This document shows, piece by piece, positions 14,280-20,605 of a stretch of DNA of 23,627 nucleotides; position 1 is the stretch's first letter; each line of letters begins with the position of its first letter. Under the pieces are notes generated by a model. The model was not told the origin of the DNA. It was given only the letters and a program-made list of their open reading frames with translations, and ran no database searches. The position numbers and the translations under genes were made by a program. Source of the DNA: a virus; IMG/VR virus record IMGVR_UViG_3300008111_001195, positions 1-23,627 of that record; one strand, 5' to 3'.

Positions 14280-14728
14280 GAAACTTCCGATTTACCTTCA
14301 GCAATTTTCTTAACGTTAATATACCCAGCACCACGCTCGGACATATTAACACCTTCTTCTCCGGCAATATCTCTGCACAGTGTTCTAAACCAACGATCTA
14401 CAATCTCTTCGTCTGGATCACCGTCGAAACCATAACCTTGTTGTTTCAATTGTAACACAAACTCATCGTTCCAGTCAAGTTCCAGAAAGCCGTTACGCAA
14501 ATTCTCTTTGTTAACGTGTGTTTCCAAAACTGCAATATAAGGCTCGCCGTTTCGTGTAGCACGATCCTTTGGAGTCAGTTTGGCAAGTTCTTCTGCATTT
14601 TTAGCACGTTCAGCAGCCTCAGTTGCTTTGGTTGCAGTCTCAGCGGCCGCTGCCGCAATAGCCAGTGATCTTTCGGCTTGTGCTTCAATCTTATCTATTC
14701 CAAATATCTTTTTAATAATTTTTTTCAT
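14276..14728 (-). CDS. Conserved-looking phage protein with Ala-rich coiled coil
   Basis: A 150-residue protein. It starts with a basic amphipathic segment (MKKIIKKIFGIDKIEAQAER), then a strongly Ala/Glu/Lys coiled coil (about 20-50), then a globular domain with GEPYIAVLETHV, FLELDWNDEFVLQLKQQGY and EEIVDRWFRTLCRDI. The LDWNDEFV...IVDRWFR core recalls an uncharacterised family of T4-like cyanophages, from memory and not checked. The N-terminal amphipathic stretch could attach to a membrane, and the two genes just upstream encode small membrane proteins. ATG 14728 overlaps the stop of the 44-residue gene as ATGA. Confidence 0.75.
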   Translation of the reverse strand: MKKIIKKIFGIDKIEAQAERSLAIAAAAAETATKATEAAERAKNAEELAKLTPKDRATRNGEPYIAVLETHVNKENLRNGFLELDWNDEFVLQLKQQGYGFDGDPDEEIVDRWFRTLCRDIAGEEGVNMSERGAGYINVKKIAEGKSEVS

Positions 14729-14859
14729 TTTGGTCTACTCCATTCATCTTTTGCTATTTTGGCTTCAATCCAAATCTTTTTAGTTATGTTCCAAACGGGA
14801 TGCCAAAAATACCCAATGACAAGTCCGTAAATAAAAGATTCAAAATTATTCCATTCCAT
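14725..14859 (-). CDS. Small (44-residue) protein between the DUF2061-like gene and its neighbour
   Basis: A 44-codon frame begins at ATG 14859, inside the end of the DUF2061-like gene (14-base overlap), and ends in a TGA that overlaps the next ATG. The product MEWNNFESFIYGLVIGYFWH continues with a basic helix (ITKKIWIEAKIAKDEW). A short hydrophobic stretch near residues 9-19 could enter the membrane. Overlap at both ends in the operon's usual style is the main evidence. It fills what would otherwise be the only unexplained 117-base gap in this unit. Function unknown. Confidence 0.62.
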   Translation of the reverse strand: MEWNNFESFIYGLVIGYFWHPVWNITKKIWIEAKIAKDEWSRPK

Positions 14860-15058
14860 TGTGTCGTCCCCATTTAAATAAATTCCAAATTCGTTCGTGT
14901 ATGTAGTACAAGATTGTATTAGATATTAATTGTGTTAATCCAATTGCACCAGCAATTGCAAAGTTTCCTATCATTAGGTATGCAATTAAAAATGTTGCCG
15001 ACGACCCAGTTATACGCCATGTAACTGTTTTAACTAGACTTCGTTTATTTGTTTCCAT
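14846..15058 (-). CDS. DUF2061-like small membrane protein
   Basis: A 70-residue membrane protein with the DUF2061 hallmarks: a basic start with RSLVKTVTWR, two hydrophobic segments (about 17-27 and 30-46, including LIAYLMIGNFAIAGAIGL), and the end motif YYIHERIWN. These proteins occur in bacteria and marine phages; no function is established. ATG 15058 shares one base with the TGA of the kinase/nucleotidyltransferase gene (TGATG); an upstream GTG at 15061 is less likely. It is followed by overlapping genes encoding a second short hydrophobic protein and a coiled-coil protein with an amphipathic start, perhaps one membrane-associated set. Confidence 0.85.
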   Translation of the reverse strand: METNKRSLVKTVTWRITGSSATFLIAYLMIGNFAIAGAIGLTQLISNTILYYIHERIWNLFKWGRHNGME

Positions 15059-15852
15059 CACACCAATCCGAGATCTTTCCGAATTTTTGTAGCACTAATA
15101 TCTGTAACAGCATCGTCAAATGTTTCTTCCCCGCTAGTATAACCAACGCCTCGTCCCCAGCCAATATGTACAATGTTAGGAACAACTTGTATTTCATATT
15201 GTCCTTGGTACAATGGATCTAGATCACGTCGGATAAAACTTTTAACTTTTGCTACTTCGAACGGATTGCTTCCTTGCCATCCTTGAACATCACGTACCTG
15301 AATAATTACCTGTCCAGTCTTGTCTAACAATCTTTCAAATAACGCACGATGTCCGTCGTGCCACGGTTGCCAACGACCTAGCATTTGCACTGTTTCTTTC
15401 TTCCAATCAAACACAGGTCGTCTACGGTTATCTATAATGTGTGCGGCAATAAACTCACTCCACTTTTCTGCCTTTTGTTCAGTGATGCGGAAGTCATATA
15501 CTTCGGGTTCTACAAACATAGCGTTGGTATCTGCATAGCGACCTTCACGGATAGTGTCGACCCATACAGTCCAATCTGCTTTAAAGTTATTTCTCATCTC
15601 AACCAACGGAGCAACGAAATCACAAATGACAAAATCCATATCAGTCATAGCATCTGCTAGATCACGCATACGTTTGCTTTGACGGATGCGCCCGGCTTCG
15701 CTAAAATCCCAGTCATCGTATTTTTTACGTACATCGTCGGCATTCAACCAACCAACTTTTTTCTTCTCTGCTTGCAGATGATCAACAATATGCTGTGCCA
15801 GATAAGTTTTGCCAGCACCTGGCAATCCCATCACTAGTATCTTTTTAGTCAT
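15058..15852 (-). CDS. Bifunctional APS-kinase-like / nucleotidyltransferase-like protein
   Basis: A 264-residue fusion. Residues 1-125 resemble adenylylsulfate kinase: P-loop GLPGAGKT (9-16), a LNADDVRKKYDDWDFS block corresponding to the DGDNVR...LGFS region, and VICDFVAP. Residues 155-264 resemble cytidylyltransferase/NMN-adenylyltransferase enzymes: GRWQPWHDGH (159-168) with the HxGH signature and SATKIRK near the end, matching the (S/T)xTxxR-type motif. The combination suggests phosphorylation of a small molecule followed by transfer of a nucleotide, but the substrate is not evident; the N-terminal half need not act on APS. ATG 15852 overlaps the queE stop (TAATG) and follows GGGGA; the longer frame to 15864 lacks support. 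Confidence 0.82.
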   Translation of the reverse strand: MTKKILVMGLPGAGKTYLAQHIVDHLQAEKKKVGWLNADDVRKKYDDWDFSEAGRIRQSKRMRDLADAMTDMDFVICDFVAPLVEMRNNFKADWTVWVDTIREGRYADTNAMFVEPEVYDFRITEQKAEKWSEFIAAHIIDNRRRPVFDWKKETVQMLGRWQPWHDGHRALFERLLDKTGQVIIQVRDVQGWQGSNPFEVAKVKSFIRRDLDPLYQGQYEIQVVPNIVHIGWGRGVGYTSGEETFDDAVTDISATKIRKDLGLV

Positions 15853-16718
15853 TAAGTTCCCCATTCATTTTTAAATAATGGCACTTGCAATCTATCACTG
15901 TAACGTAACCCGTGCTTCATAGCCATGTCTGCCACTCGACGATTGTTTAGTGCATAAACACTTTCCACACCACCTACTGGCATTAGATAAACGTGTCCTT
16001 GAAATCCTGCTTTTCGGTATGCGGCAATGGCACATTCAGCATCAGCAAAATCTTGTTCTGTGGCAATAACAAATTTCAAATATGCTGTACCATATTCTTC
16101 ATATTCACATACCACTTCTGGGAGAATTGCTTCTTCCCACTTCTCGCCACTACACGGAAGTTTTGCACTGACACTAAATGTAATCTCGCGCCAAAAGTCT
16201 TTGTCGTGATGGCTTTTCCATTGATGCAAGTAAGCGGCAAATTCTGGTGTTAGTTTTTGAGTGCCATTTGTTTCGAAAGTAATTTCTTTAAGACCTTGCA
16301 TCTTGGGATGATCTAATAATTCTGGATAAGCACGTTGCCAGCCTAGCAAAGGCTCGCCACCTGTGATAACTAGATGTTCGTCTCGCCATTCTCCAAATGG
16401 AATAATTTCCGCAATTCTGTCGGCGATTGCTTCTGTAGTGAGCATTGGACTAAGATCCTTAAAATCAGGATGCCAACTAGCATAACTATCACAGCCCGTA
16501 GAAACCAAAGGAAGTTCTTCATATTTGTGAAATGCCTCAATCATAGTATGTGTGGCCGCAATGTCTGTGGCTTCGTGACTTACCTCACCACGCGGCATAC
16601 CAAAGCCGGCACATTTAAAGTTACAACCAAATGTGCGTAGAAACACACTCGGGACGCCCATGTAGCGTCCTTCTCCTTGGATACTGTAAAACAGTTCCGC
16701 AATTTTAATTTTACTCAT
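15852..16718 (-). CDS. queE: 7-carboxy-7-deazaguanine synthase, variant cluster motif
   Basis: A 288-residue radical SAM enzyme that forms the 7-deazaguanine ring from carboxy-tetrahydropterin on the way to preQ0. Evidence: the N-terminus IAELFYSIQGEGRYMGVPSVFLR (QueE signature FxSIQGEG), TGGEP (120-124), ETNGT and SVSAKL. The cluster-binding cysteines are unusual: C32 and C36 (GCNFKC) are normal, but the third is not at 39 (Phe); it appears 40 residues on as C76 in TGCDSYASW, giving CX3C-X39-C with the CDS tripeptide kept. A shorter displacement is known in one bacterial QueE. folE lies three genes upstream. ATG 16718 overlaps the previous stop (ATGA). Confidence 0.92.
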   Translation of the reverse strand: MSKIKIAELFYSIQGEGRYMGVPSVFLRTFGCNFKCAGFGMPRGEVSHEATDIAATHTMIEAFHKYEELPLVSTGCDSYASWHPDFKDLSPMLTTEAIADRIAEIIPFGEWRDEHLVITGGEPLLGWQRAYPELLDHPKMQGLKEITFETNGTQKLTPEFAAYLHQWKSHHDKDFWREITFSVSAKLPCSGEKWEEAILPEVVCEYEEYGTAYLKFVIATEQDFADAECAIAAYRKAGFQGHVYLMPVGGVESVYALNNRRVADMAMKHGLRYSDRLQVPLFKNEWGT

Positions 16719-17017
16719 GATTTTAAATTTTCCATTGTTGCTATTTTTGCAATGCGTTCGCCAAAATCTTGATCCTGATTAATAATATAAACCTGATGGT
16801 CATGTCTATCACTTTTACGATCGTAGCGACTAAACTCTACAATCTTACCGCCGACGGCACTGTACACCTTGAACTGTAAAGTTGGGTCACTGTTAATTCC
16901 ATCACGAGTACTAATATTACTAACACTCATTTTAGAACTTGGATAACAATCATCTTGCGGAATTTGACCGCGATCTTCTTTAACCCAATTAACAATCATT
17001 CGTTTAACCCATTTCAT
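16715..17017 (-). CDS. Unknown phage protein
   Basis: A 100-residue protein starting MKWVKRMIVNWVKEDRGQIP. An amphipathic, basic N-terminal helix precedes a soluble beta-rich domain (FKVYSAVGGKIVEFSRYDRK, HDHQVYIINQDQDFGERIAK). I place the start at ATG 17017, which overlaps the upstream stop as ATGA; the longer frame to 17095 starts inside the previous gene. A final helix ends in MENLKS. It sits between folE and queE, but nothing in it ties it to deazaguanine synthesis. Comparable small proteins occur in T4-like marine phages; function unknown. Confidence 0.7.
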   Translation of the reverse strand: MKWVKRMIVNWVKEDRGQIPQDDCYPSSKMSVSNISTRDGINSDPTLQFKVYSAVGGKIVEFSRYDRKSDRHDHQVYIINQDQDFGERIAKIATMENLKS

Positions 17018-17232
17018 ACACGATCCTTTAACCATGTGTCTACTTGTGCTTCTGCTTCTTCTTGAGTTACAGCATAAGTATAGATCCAATAACACTCGTC
17101 TTTGCCTTTGATATCAAACGGTATAGGCTCGCCACTAAACATTATGCCATTTTCCAGCATACGTTTAACTTCGAATCTTTTTAAATTTTTTGCACGATTA
17201 ATTAAATCGTTAGCCATATCTACTGTATTCAT
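17014..17232 (-). CDS. Unknown small phage protein
   Basis: A 72-residue soluble protein starting MNTVDMANDLINRAKNLKRF. Two helices surround a short beta region (MFSGEPIPFDIKGKDECYWI). The C-terminal helix (TQEEAEAQVDTWLKD) is acidic. ATG 17232 overlaps the stop of the CDGSH-like gene (ATGA), and its own stop overlaps the next ATG the same way, so it is firmly within the folE-queE run. No motif I recognise. Confidence 0.68.
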   Translation of the reverse strand: MNTVDMANDLINRAKNLKRFEVKRMLENGIMFSGEPIPFDIKGKDECYWIYTYAVTQEEAEAQVDTWLKDRV

Positions 17233-17396
17233 ATTTCGTCACCTTTTGTGTCAAGTTGGTTAGTCATATACTTTTCTAAAGCATCTTGATATTGTTCTTC
17301 AGTTAGTCCATGCCAACCAATACATTTACCATTGGGACTGCGCCCGCAACCACAACGTCCGATATCCTCAACATTTTCTTTTACTCTAATTTGCAT
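17229..17396 (-). CDS. 55-residue CDGSH-like cysteine/histidine motif protein
   Basis: A 55-codon gene: ATG 17396 follows GGAG by 7 bases, 11 bases after the folE stop, and its TGA overlaps the next ATG. Residues 15-29 read CGCGRSPNGKCIGWH. The spacing C-x-C-x2-S-...-C-x-G-x-H resembles the CDGSH iron-sulfur motif (CxCxx(S/T)x3PxCDG(S/A/T)H) with one residue fewer and the acidic residue after the third Cys replaced by Ile. It could hold a [2Fe-2S] cluster or a zinc ion through three Cys and one His. The rest is a single acidic helix. An electron-transfer or accessory role for the neighbouring pterin/deazaguanine enzymes is speculation. Confidence 0.72.
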   Translation of the reverse strand: MQIRVKENVEDIGRCGCGRSPNGKCIGWHGLTEEQYQDALEKYMTNQLDTKGDEI

Positions 17397-17407
17397 AGTC
17401 TATCTCC

Positions 17408-18238
17408 TTATCTTGGCGCAAAGTCTTGTTGGAGTTTAATGTTATCAAAAAACTCTTTCTTTGTATTGCCGTCTGTATTGAATGCACCTTTAAGCACAGT
17501 AGTCTGTGTCAAACTAGAGTGTGCCATAATGCCGCGATTCTCGCAACACCCGTGTACTGCTTGAACATACACACCTACGTTCTCGCTTCCTGTTGCTCGC
17601 ATTATTTCGCGGGCAATGTCATTGCAGAGTTCTTCTTGTAGTGTGCCACGTCTAGCACACCATTGTGCAATGCGTGTGTACTTTGAAAGGCCAATTAGTT
17701 TTTCTGCCGCAATAATGCCAATATAAGCAACCCCAGCAACGGGTTGGTGATGATGACTACACATACTACGAAGTTCACTGCGAACCACGAGCATACCTTC
17801 GTAACGGTCTGCTGAATCATTTGGAAATGCTGTTGCGTCTGGTGCTGGTTCATATCTTCCTGCCATTATTTCGTTAAAGTACATCTTGGCCAGCCTACGT
17901 GCTGTGCCTTTTGAGTTGGGGTCGTTTTCACGGTCGATGAGCAATGTATCTAGCACTTGTTCAAATGCAAGTGTTGCTTCGTCGATTAGTCGTTCTAAGT
18001 CGCCTTCGTGCAAGTAGTCACTGACGTTATCGCCTGCCCAGAAACGTTTATTTTCACGTTTCATTCTAGCACGAATATTAGCGCCAAGGTATCCTTCTTG
18101 ATAACCGCCATCGCCTGCCATGGCATCTAGTCCGGTTTCTTTTTTAACGTACACTTCTTTCTTTAAAGGTACATATTCTTCTGCTTTAAATTCTGGTGCA
18201 GATTTAAGTGCAGGATCTGGTTTAAATTCTGTTGTCAA
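17408..18238 (-). CDS. folE: GTP cyclohydrolase I with N-terminal extension
   Basis: A 276-residue FolE, which converts GTP to dihydroneopterin triphosphate, the entry to folate and to 7-deazaguanine synthesis. The catalytic core (about 80-260) shows DPNSKGTARRLAKMY, the zinc and catalytic residues SMCSHHHQP (C160, H162, H163), the LIGLSKYTRI block, and HGCCENRGI (H229, second zinc cysteine C231, RG). About 75 residues precede the core, longer than usual in bacteria, rich in Lys, Glu and Pro with a conserved-looking AGDGGYQEGYLG stretch. The start is TTG at 18238 with GGAG 8 bases upstream; no ATG occurs before residue 40 (Met40). A sigma-70 promoter stands upstream. Paired with queE, a preQ0 role is likelier than folate supply. 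Confidence 0.95.
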   Translation of the reverse strand: MTTEFKPDPALKSAPEFKAEEYVPLKKEVYVKKETGLDAMAGDGGYQEGYLGANIRARMKRENKRFWAGDNVSDYLHEGDLERLIDEATLAFEQVLDTLLIDRENDPNSKGTARRLAKMYFNEIMAGRYEPAPDATAFPNDSADRYEGMLVVRSELRSMCSHHHQPVAGVAYIGIIAAEKLIGLSKYTRIAQWCARRGTLQEELCNDIAREIMRATGSENVGVYVQAVHGCCENRGIMAHSSLTQTTVLKGAFNTDGNTKKEFFDNIKLQQDFAPR

Positions 18239-18278
18239 TTATTATTCTCCGAGTTAATGACGTGGATGTCTTTGTATT

Positions 18279-18308
18279 ATTATACAACTTTATTTAGGTC
18301 GTTGTCAA
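18279..18308 (-). promoter_or_regulatory. Sigma-70 promoter for the folE unit
   Basis: Minus strand TTGACA (18303-18308) and TATAAT (18279-18284) with an 18-base spacer. The -35 begins 4 bases after the stop of the preceding gene. The leader to TTG 18238 would be about 34 bases and contains GGAG. Both hexamers are perfect; the spacer is one base longer than ideal. Confidence 0.82.
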
Positions 18309-18311
18309 CCT

Positions 18312-18506
18312 TCATGTGGTTATTTTATTTGAATCTTTTATCAATTTACGGCATTCTTGTTTTACTTCTACGGGATAGTCCGGATGAAATTCTGCTATTC
18401 TACAATCGTAGATAACTGTGGTCCCAGCACCAAAGTTTGTACTGACAAGGATTGTAACGGCAATTATTACCAATACAATAATTAGGATAATGTCTCTAAG
18501 TGCCAT
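18312..18506 (-). CDS. Small single-pass membrane protein
   Basis: A 64-residue protein: a short MALRD start, one strongly hydrophobic segment (about 6-22, LIIVLVIIAVTILV), then a polar domain with two cysteines (YDCRIAEFHPDYPVEVKQEC) that could be exported and disulfide-bonded. I place the start at ATG 18506, giving a 25-base overlap with the upstream gene; the open frame continues to 18566 but adds sequence read out of frame over that gene. Similar short membrane proteins occur in T4-like marine phages, function unknown. It ends 4 bases before the folE promoter and has no evident terminator. Confidence 0.7.
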   Translation of the reverse strand: MALRDIILIIVLVIIAVTILVSTNFGAGTTVIYDCRIAEFHPDYPVEVKQECRKLIKDSNKITT

Positions 18507-18853
18507 ACAAGTATACCAATATAAGTTAGATAGTGAAGTAGTTGATCCAATCCCAGCAACCACCAAAACTGTTCGTGCGTAGTTGGGCCCCAGCCCATTT
18601 TGGCATTGATGTTTGTCTTTGCCCAGTCAATGTGATAGTGAATACACATGTCAACTACTGCAAATAAAACAGCGAGTGGGCTAAAAACTATCAAACACAG
18701 AAATGTGCCAATGCCGTGTAGCCCTGCATGGAGTATGCCGCCAAGGTGTCCGTATGTACCTTTATTAGTATACTGATACGCACTCTGTAAGGGAAAGTCC
18801 ACTATAAAGTGTTTGGTAATTAACAAAGTCAACATTAATAAGACCGGATCCAT
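18482..18853 (-). CDS. DUF3307-like membrane protein
   Basis: A 123-residue integral membrane protein with the DUF3307 pattern: KHFIVDFPLQ near 14-23, a HAGLHG histidine pair (42-47), hydrophobic spans (about 47-70 and 107-119), HYHIDWAKT (72-80), and FWWLLGLDQLLHYLTYIGI at the end. Four or so hydrophobic stretches predict a polytopic protein in the inner membrane. No biochemical function is known for the family. Start ATG 18853 overlaps the upstream TAA (TAATG). The next gene encodes another small membrane protein and overlaps by 25 bases. Confidence 0.85.
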   Translation of the reverse strand: MDPVLLMLTLLITKHFIVDFPLQSAYQYTNKGTYGHLGGILHAGLHGIGTFLCLIVFSPLAVLFAVVDMCIHYHIDWAKTNINAKMGWGPTTHEQFWWLLGLDQLLHYLTYIGILVWHLETLS

Positions 18854-19062
18854 TATAATCTTTCACTTAGTAGGATGCGACAAAGGTCTGCATCTCTTTT
18901 TGATTTGAAAGTAAAGGTCATATAATCTTCGGTAGGGTGTGATAGGAATCTATCTCCAGGTAGTCCAAATACTTCGACAACCATGGCACAGGTTTCGTTC
19001 CACCATATATTATTTTGTCCGGTGTGCCAGTCCACGATAACTTCGTGATCACTTGGAGACAC
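18853..19062 (-). CDS. Unknown small phage protein
   Basis: A 69-residue soluble protein with IVDWHTGQNNIWWNETCAMV, a loop GLPGDRFLSHPTEDYMTFTF and a C-terminal helix (KSKRDADLCRILLSERL). I chose GTG 19062 because AAGGA lies 7 bases upstream and it gives a short 14-base overlap with the HIT gene. The open frame runs on to a GTG at 19104, adding 14 residues with no ribosome site. The later half has a beta-beta-alpha look like small phage regulators, but I cannot assign it. Confidence 0.62.
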   Translation of the reverse strand: MSPSDHEVIVDWHTGQNNIWWNETCAMVVEVFGLPGDRFLSHPTEDYMTFTFKSKRDADLCRILLSERL

Positions 19063-19423
19063 GATAGTTTCCTTTTTCTGGAATAACGTGACGAACACCC
19101 CCACGAGGATCAGCCATGTCGCCCTTACGTCTTGGTATCATGTGTACATGTGGATACATCACAGTTTGTCCAGCACTTTCTCCAAAGTTTTGTCCAACGT
19201 TGAATCCGTCCCATTGTTCTGCAATCACACCTTCCATGCCCATACTGTATGCGGCTTCATAGCATTTCATAACACAGGTATAGTTTTCATGTGTGGGTAC
19301 AAATAACAAATGACCTTCAGTGACAGGATACTTGTCATAGAATACCCATACACTATCAGTCTTGTGTGCAAGATCAGTCCATACTGCACGACCTTCGTTT
19401 AATGCTTGTTCAATATCTGTCAT
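19049..19423 (-). CDS. HIT-family nucleotide hydrolase/transferase
   Basis: A 124-residue HIT-fold protein. Supporting motifs: VFYDKYPVTEGHLLFVPTHE (substrate-binding first half), GFNVGQNFGESAGQTV, and the signature PHVHMIPRRKGD near the end. H92 is the likely catalytic (middle) histidine and H94 the third; the first position of the HxHxH triad is Tyr (Y90). HIT enzymes cleave or transfer from nucleoside phosphoramidates and dinucleotides. ATG 19423 overlaps the phosphoribosyltransferase stop (ATGA), so the two are coupled and a nucleotide-recycling role is likely. The frame open to 19447 adds residues from within that gene and is not favoured. Confidence 0.88.
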   Translation of the reverse strand: MTDIEQALNEGRAVWTDLAHKTDSVWVFYDKYPVTEGHLLFVPTHENYTCVMKCYEAAYSMGMEGVIAEQWDGFNVGQNFGESAGQTVMYPHVHMIPRRKGDMADPRGGVRHVIPEKGNYRVSK

Positions 19424-20007
19424 TGATGTTCCTCTTGTGGATTCCATCTACGCCACCATTCTTCCCAGGGAAACACGATCCATTGCGGGTCTTCGTATTT
19501 GTTAATATTCTCAGAGGCATAGTTAGCAGACAATGTGCTAGTGCTTGCGGCATTGTCGTATAACACTGCAACACGAACATTGTCGCCCCAGATGCTTTGC
19601 CATGCAGGATCATTAGGCATACAACCACTTGGCCAATCTTTGTGAATCCAACTGAGTGTTGCTCCACTGTCGTTGATATCATCAACAATTAGTATTTTCT
19701 TTCTTAGCGCAGGATCAGTCATCACTGTACCTTCAGGCACAGGAACCTCTCCTTGGTAAGTCTTGTAACCAAATGCATCCTCGGCCATCCAAAGATTTGA
19801 TTCGCAATTGTCAGTGTTGTCTCTAAGACTAACATTGAGCGTTTCCATTCGACAGCCTAAGTACTGGCTAATTAAATTAGCAGGAACAAGGCCGCCTCTG
19901 GTAATGCCTACGACATAGTCGGGAGTCCAGCCATCGATCCACATTTGTCGAATTAATTCTTGAACTTGACGTTGTACGTCATTCCAACTAACGTAAACTT
20001 TTTTCAT
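19420..20007 (-). CDS. Phosphoribosyltransferase (purine-type)
   Basis: A 195-residue type I phosphoribosyltransferase. The PRPP-binding loop ILIVDDINDSGATL (105-118) matches the VDDxxxTGxTL signature with Ser for Thr. Upstream, YVVGITRGGLVPANLISQYL (31-50) matches the R-G-G beta-loop of the xanthine/hypoxanthine-guanine enzymes. The C-terminal half (aromatic, WPWEEWWRR-like end) holds the base-recognition region but does not let me name the base. Similar genes occur in marine T4-like phages. ATG 20007 overlaps the previous stop (ATGA). With the HIT protein, purine salvage or clearing is the simplest inference. Confidence 0.9.
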   Translation of the reverse strand: MKKVYVSWNDVQRQVQELIRQMWIDGWTPDYVVGITRGGLVPANLISQYLGCRMETLNVSLRDNTDNCESNLWMAEDAFGYKTYQGEVPVPEGTVMTDPALRKKILIVDDINDSGATLSWIHKDWPSGCMPNDPAWQSIWGDNVRVAVLYDNAASTSTLSANYASENINKYEDPQWIVFPWEEWWRRWNPQEEHQ

Positions 20008-20237
20008 AGTGTAAGAGCGTATGCTAAACGTTGAAGTTCTTCTTTGGTCATGAAGTAATTGTAAGTACTTGCATCTCTTACAAGACCGTCTTCGTCCAGT
20101 GATTCGTTAATTAACTCAATGCTAAACAAACCTTTTGGGTTTAATACTTCGTGTTTGACCAAACGTACTCGAAAACCTTCGCTTTCTTTAACTGTTGATT
20201 CGATTCGTGTGCTACGCACTGATTCATGTAGTTCCAT
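20004..20237 (-). CDS. Unknown small phage protein
   Basis: A 77-residue soluble protein, MELHESVRSTRIESTVKESE at the start, with a beta-rich middle (FRVRLVKHEVLNPKGLFSIE) and a helix NYFMTKEELQRLAYALTL at the end. Two adjacent ATG codons exist (20240 and 20237); GGAG is 4 and 7 bases away, so I favour the second. The gene shares bases with the neighbours on both sides. Function unknown; it precedes the phosphoribosyltransferase gene and overlaps it by ATGA. Confidence 0.65.
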   Translation of the reverse strand: MELHESVRSTRIESTVKESEGFRVRLVKHEVLNPKGLFSIELINESLDEDGLVRDASTYNYFMTKEELQRLAYALTL

Positions 20238-20605
20238 CATTCATCTCCTTTAATTGCTTCGAATGTTCTATACTTTGCCAAAGCCTTGATATAGTCGTCA
20301 TACATCTTTTTAAGTTTTGGATGTTTAGACTCTAGTTTAACATCTCTCTCGGGAATAGTCAATACTTGTTCGATTGTCTTTAGCCGTTCTTCTAAGTCAA
20401 CACCGTTGATAACCATATTACCGTTGACTTCTATAGTGGCTGGGTTTGTTTGATTAATCTTCATTACGGTGTCATACGGATTAGAGGAACTAGTAGCCCA
20501 ATTAGACGCACCAGTTCCGGTAGTAGTATAAACTTGTCCAACAGTTAACGGTGCTGTAGTATATACAGGAGGAACAGCACCGTACCCGGGCTGTTTAACC
20601 CCCAA
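20237..20605 (-). CDS. Unknown phage protein, Thr/Gly/Tyr-rich head and helical tail
   Basis: A 122-residue protein. The first half is Thr, Tyr, Gly and Pro rich (PPVYTTAPLTVGQVYTTTGT) and looks like a flexible or beta-structural element. A short VNGNMVINGVDLEERL follows, then a helical tail (ERLKTIEQVLTIPERD and LKKMYDDYIKALAKYRTFEA) with coiled-coil potential. The LEERLKTIE...IPERD pattern recalls structural-type proteins of T4-like cyanophages, from memory only. I chose TTG 20605 because GGAG lies 7 bases upstream; the longer frame from ATG 20662 would overlap the amidinotransferase by 68 bases with no ribosome site. An 11-base overlap with that gene remains. Confidence 0.62.
   Translation of the reverse strand: MGVKQPGYGAVPPVYTTAPLTVGQVYTTTGTGASNWATSSSNPYDTVMKINQTNPATIEVNGNMVINGVDLEERLKTIEQVLTIPERDVKLESKHPKLKKMYDDYIKALAKYRTFEAIKGDE

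Noticed and set aside
17245-17275. TTGACA on the minus strand inside the CDGSH-like gene
   Set aside because: The matching -10 position reads TGAATA, and the site lies inside a gene of a continuous operon.
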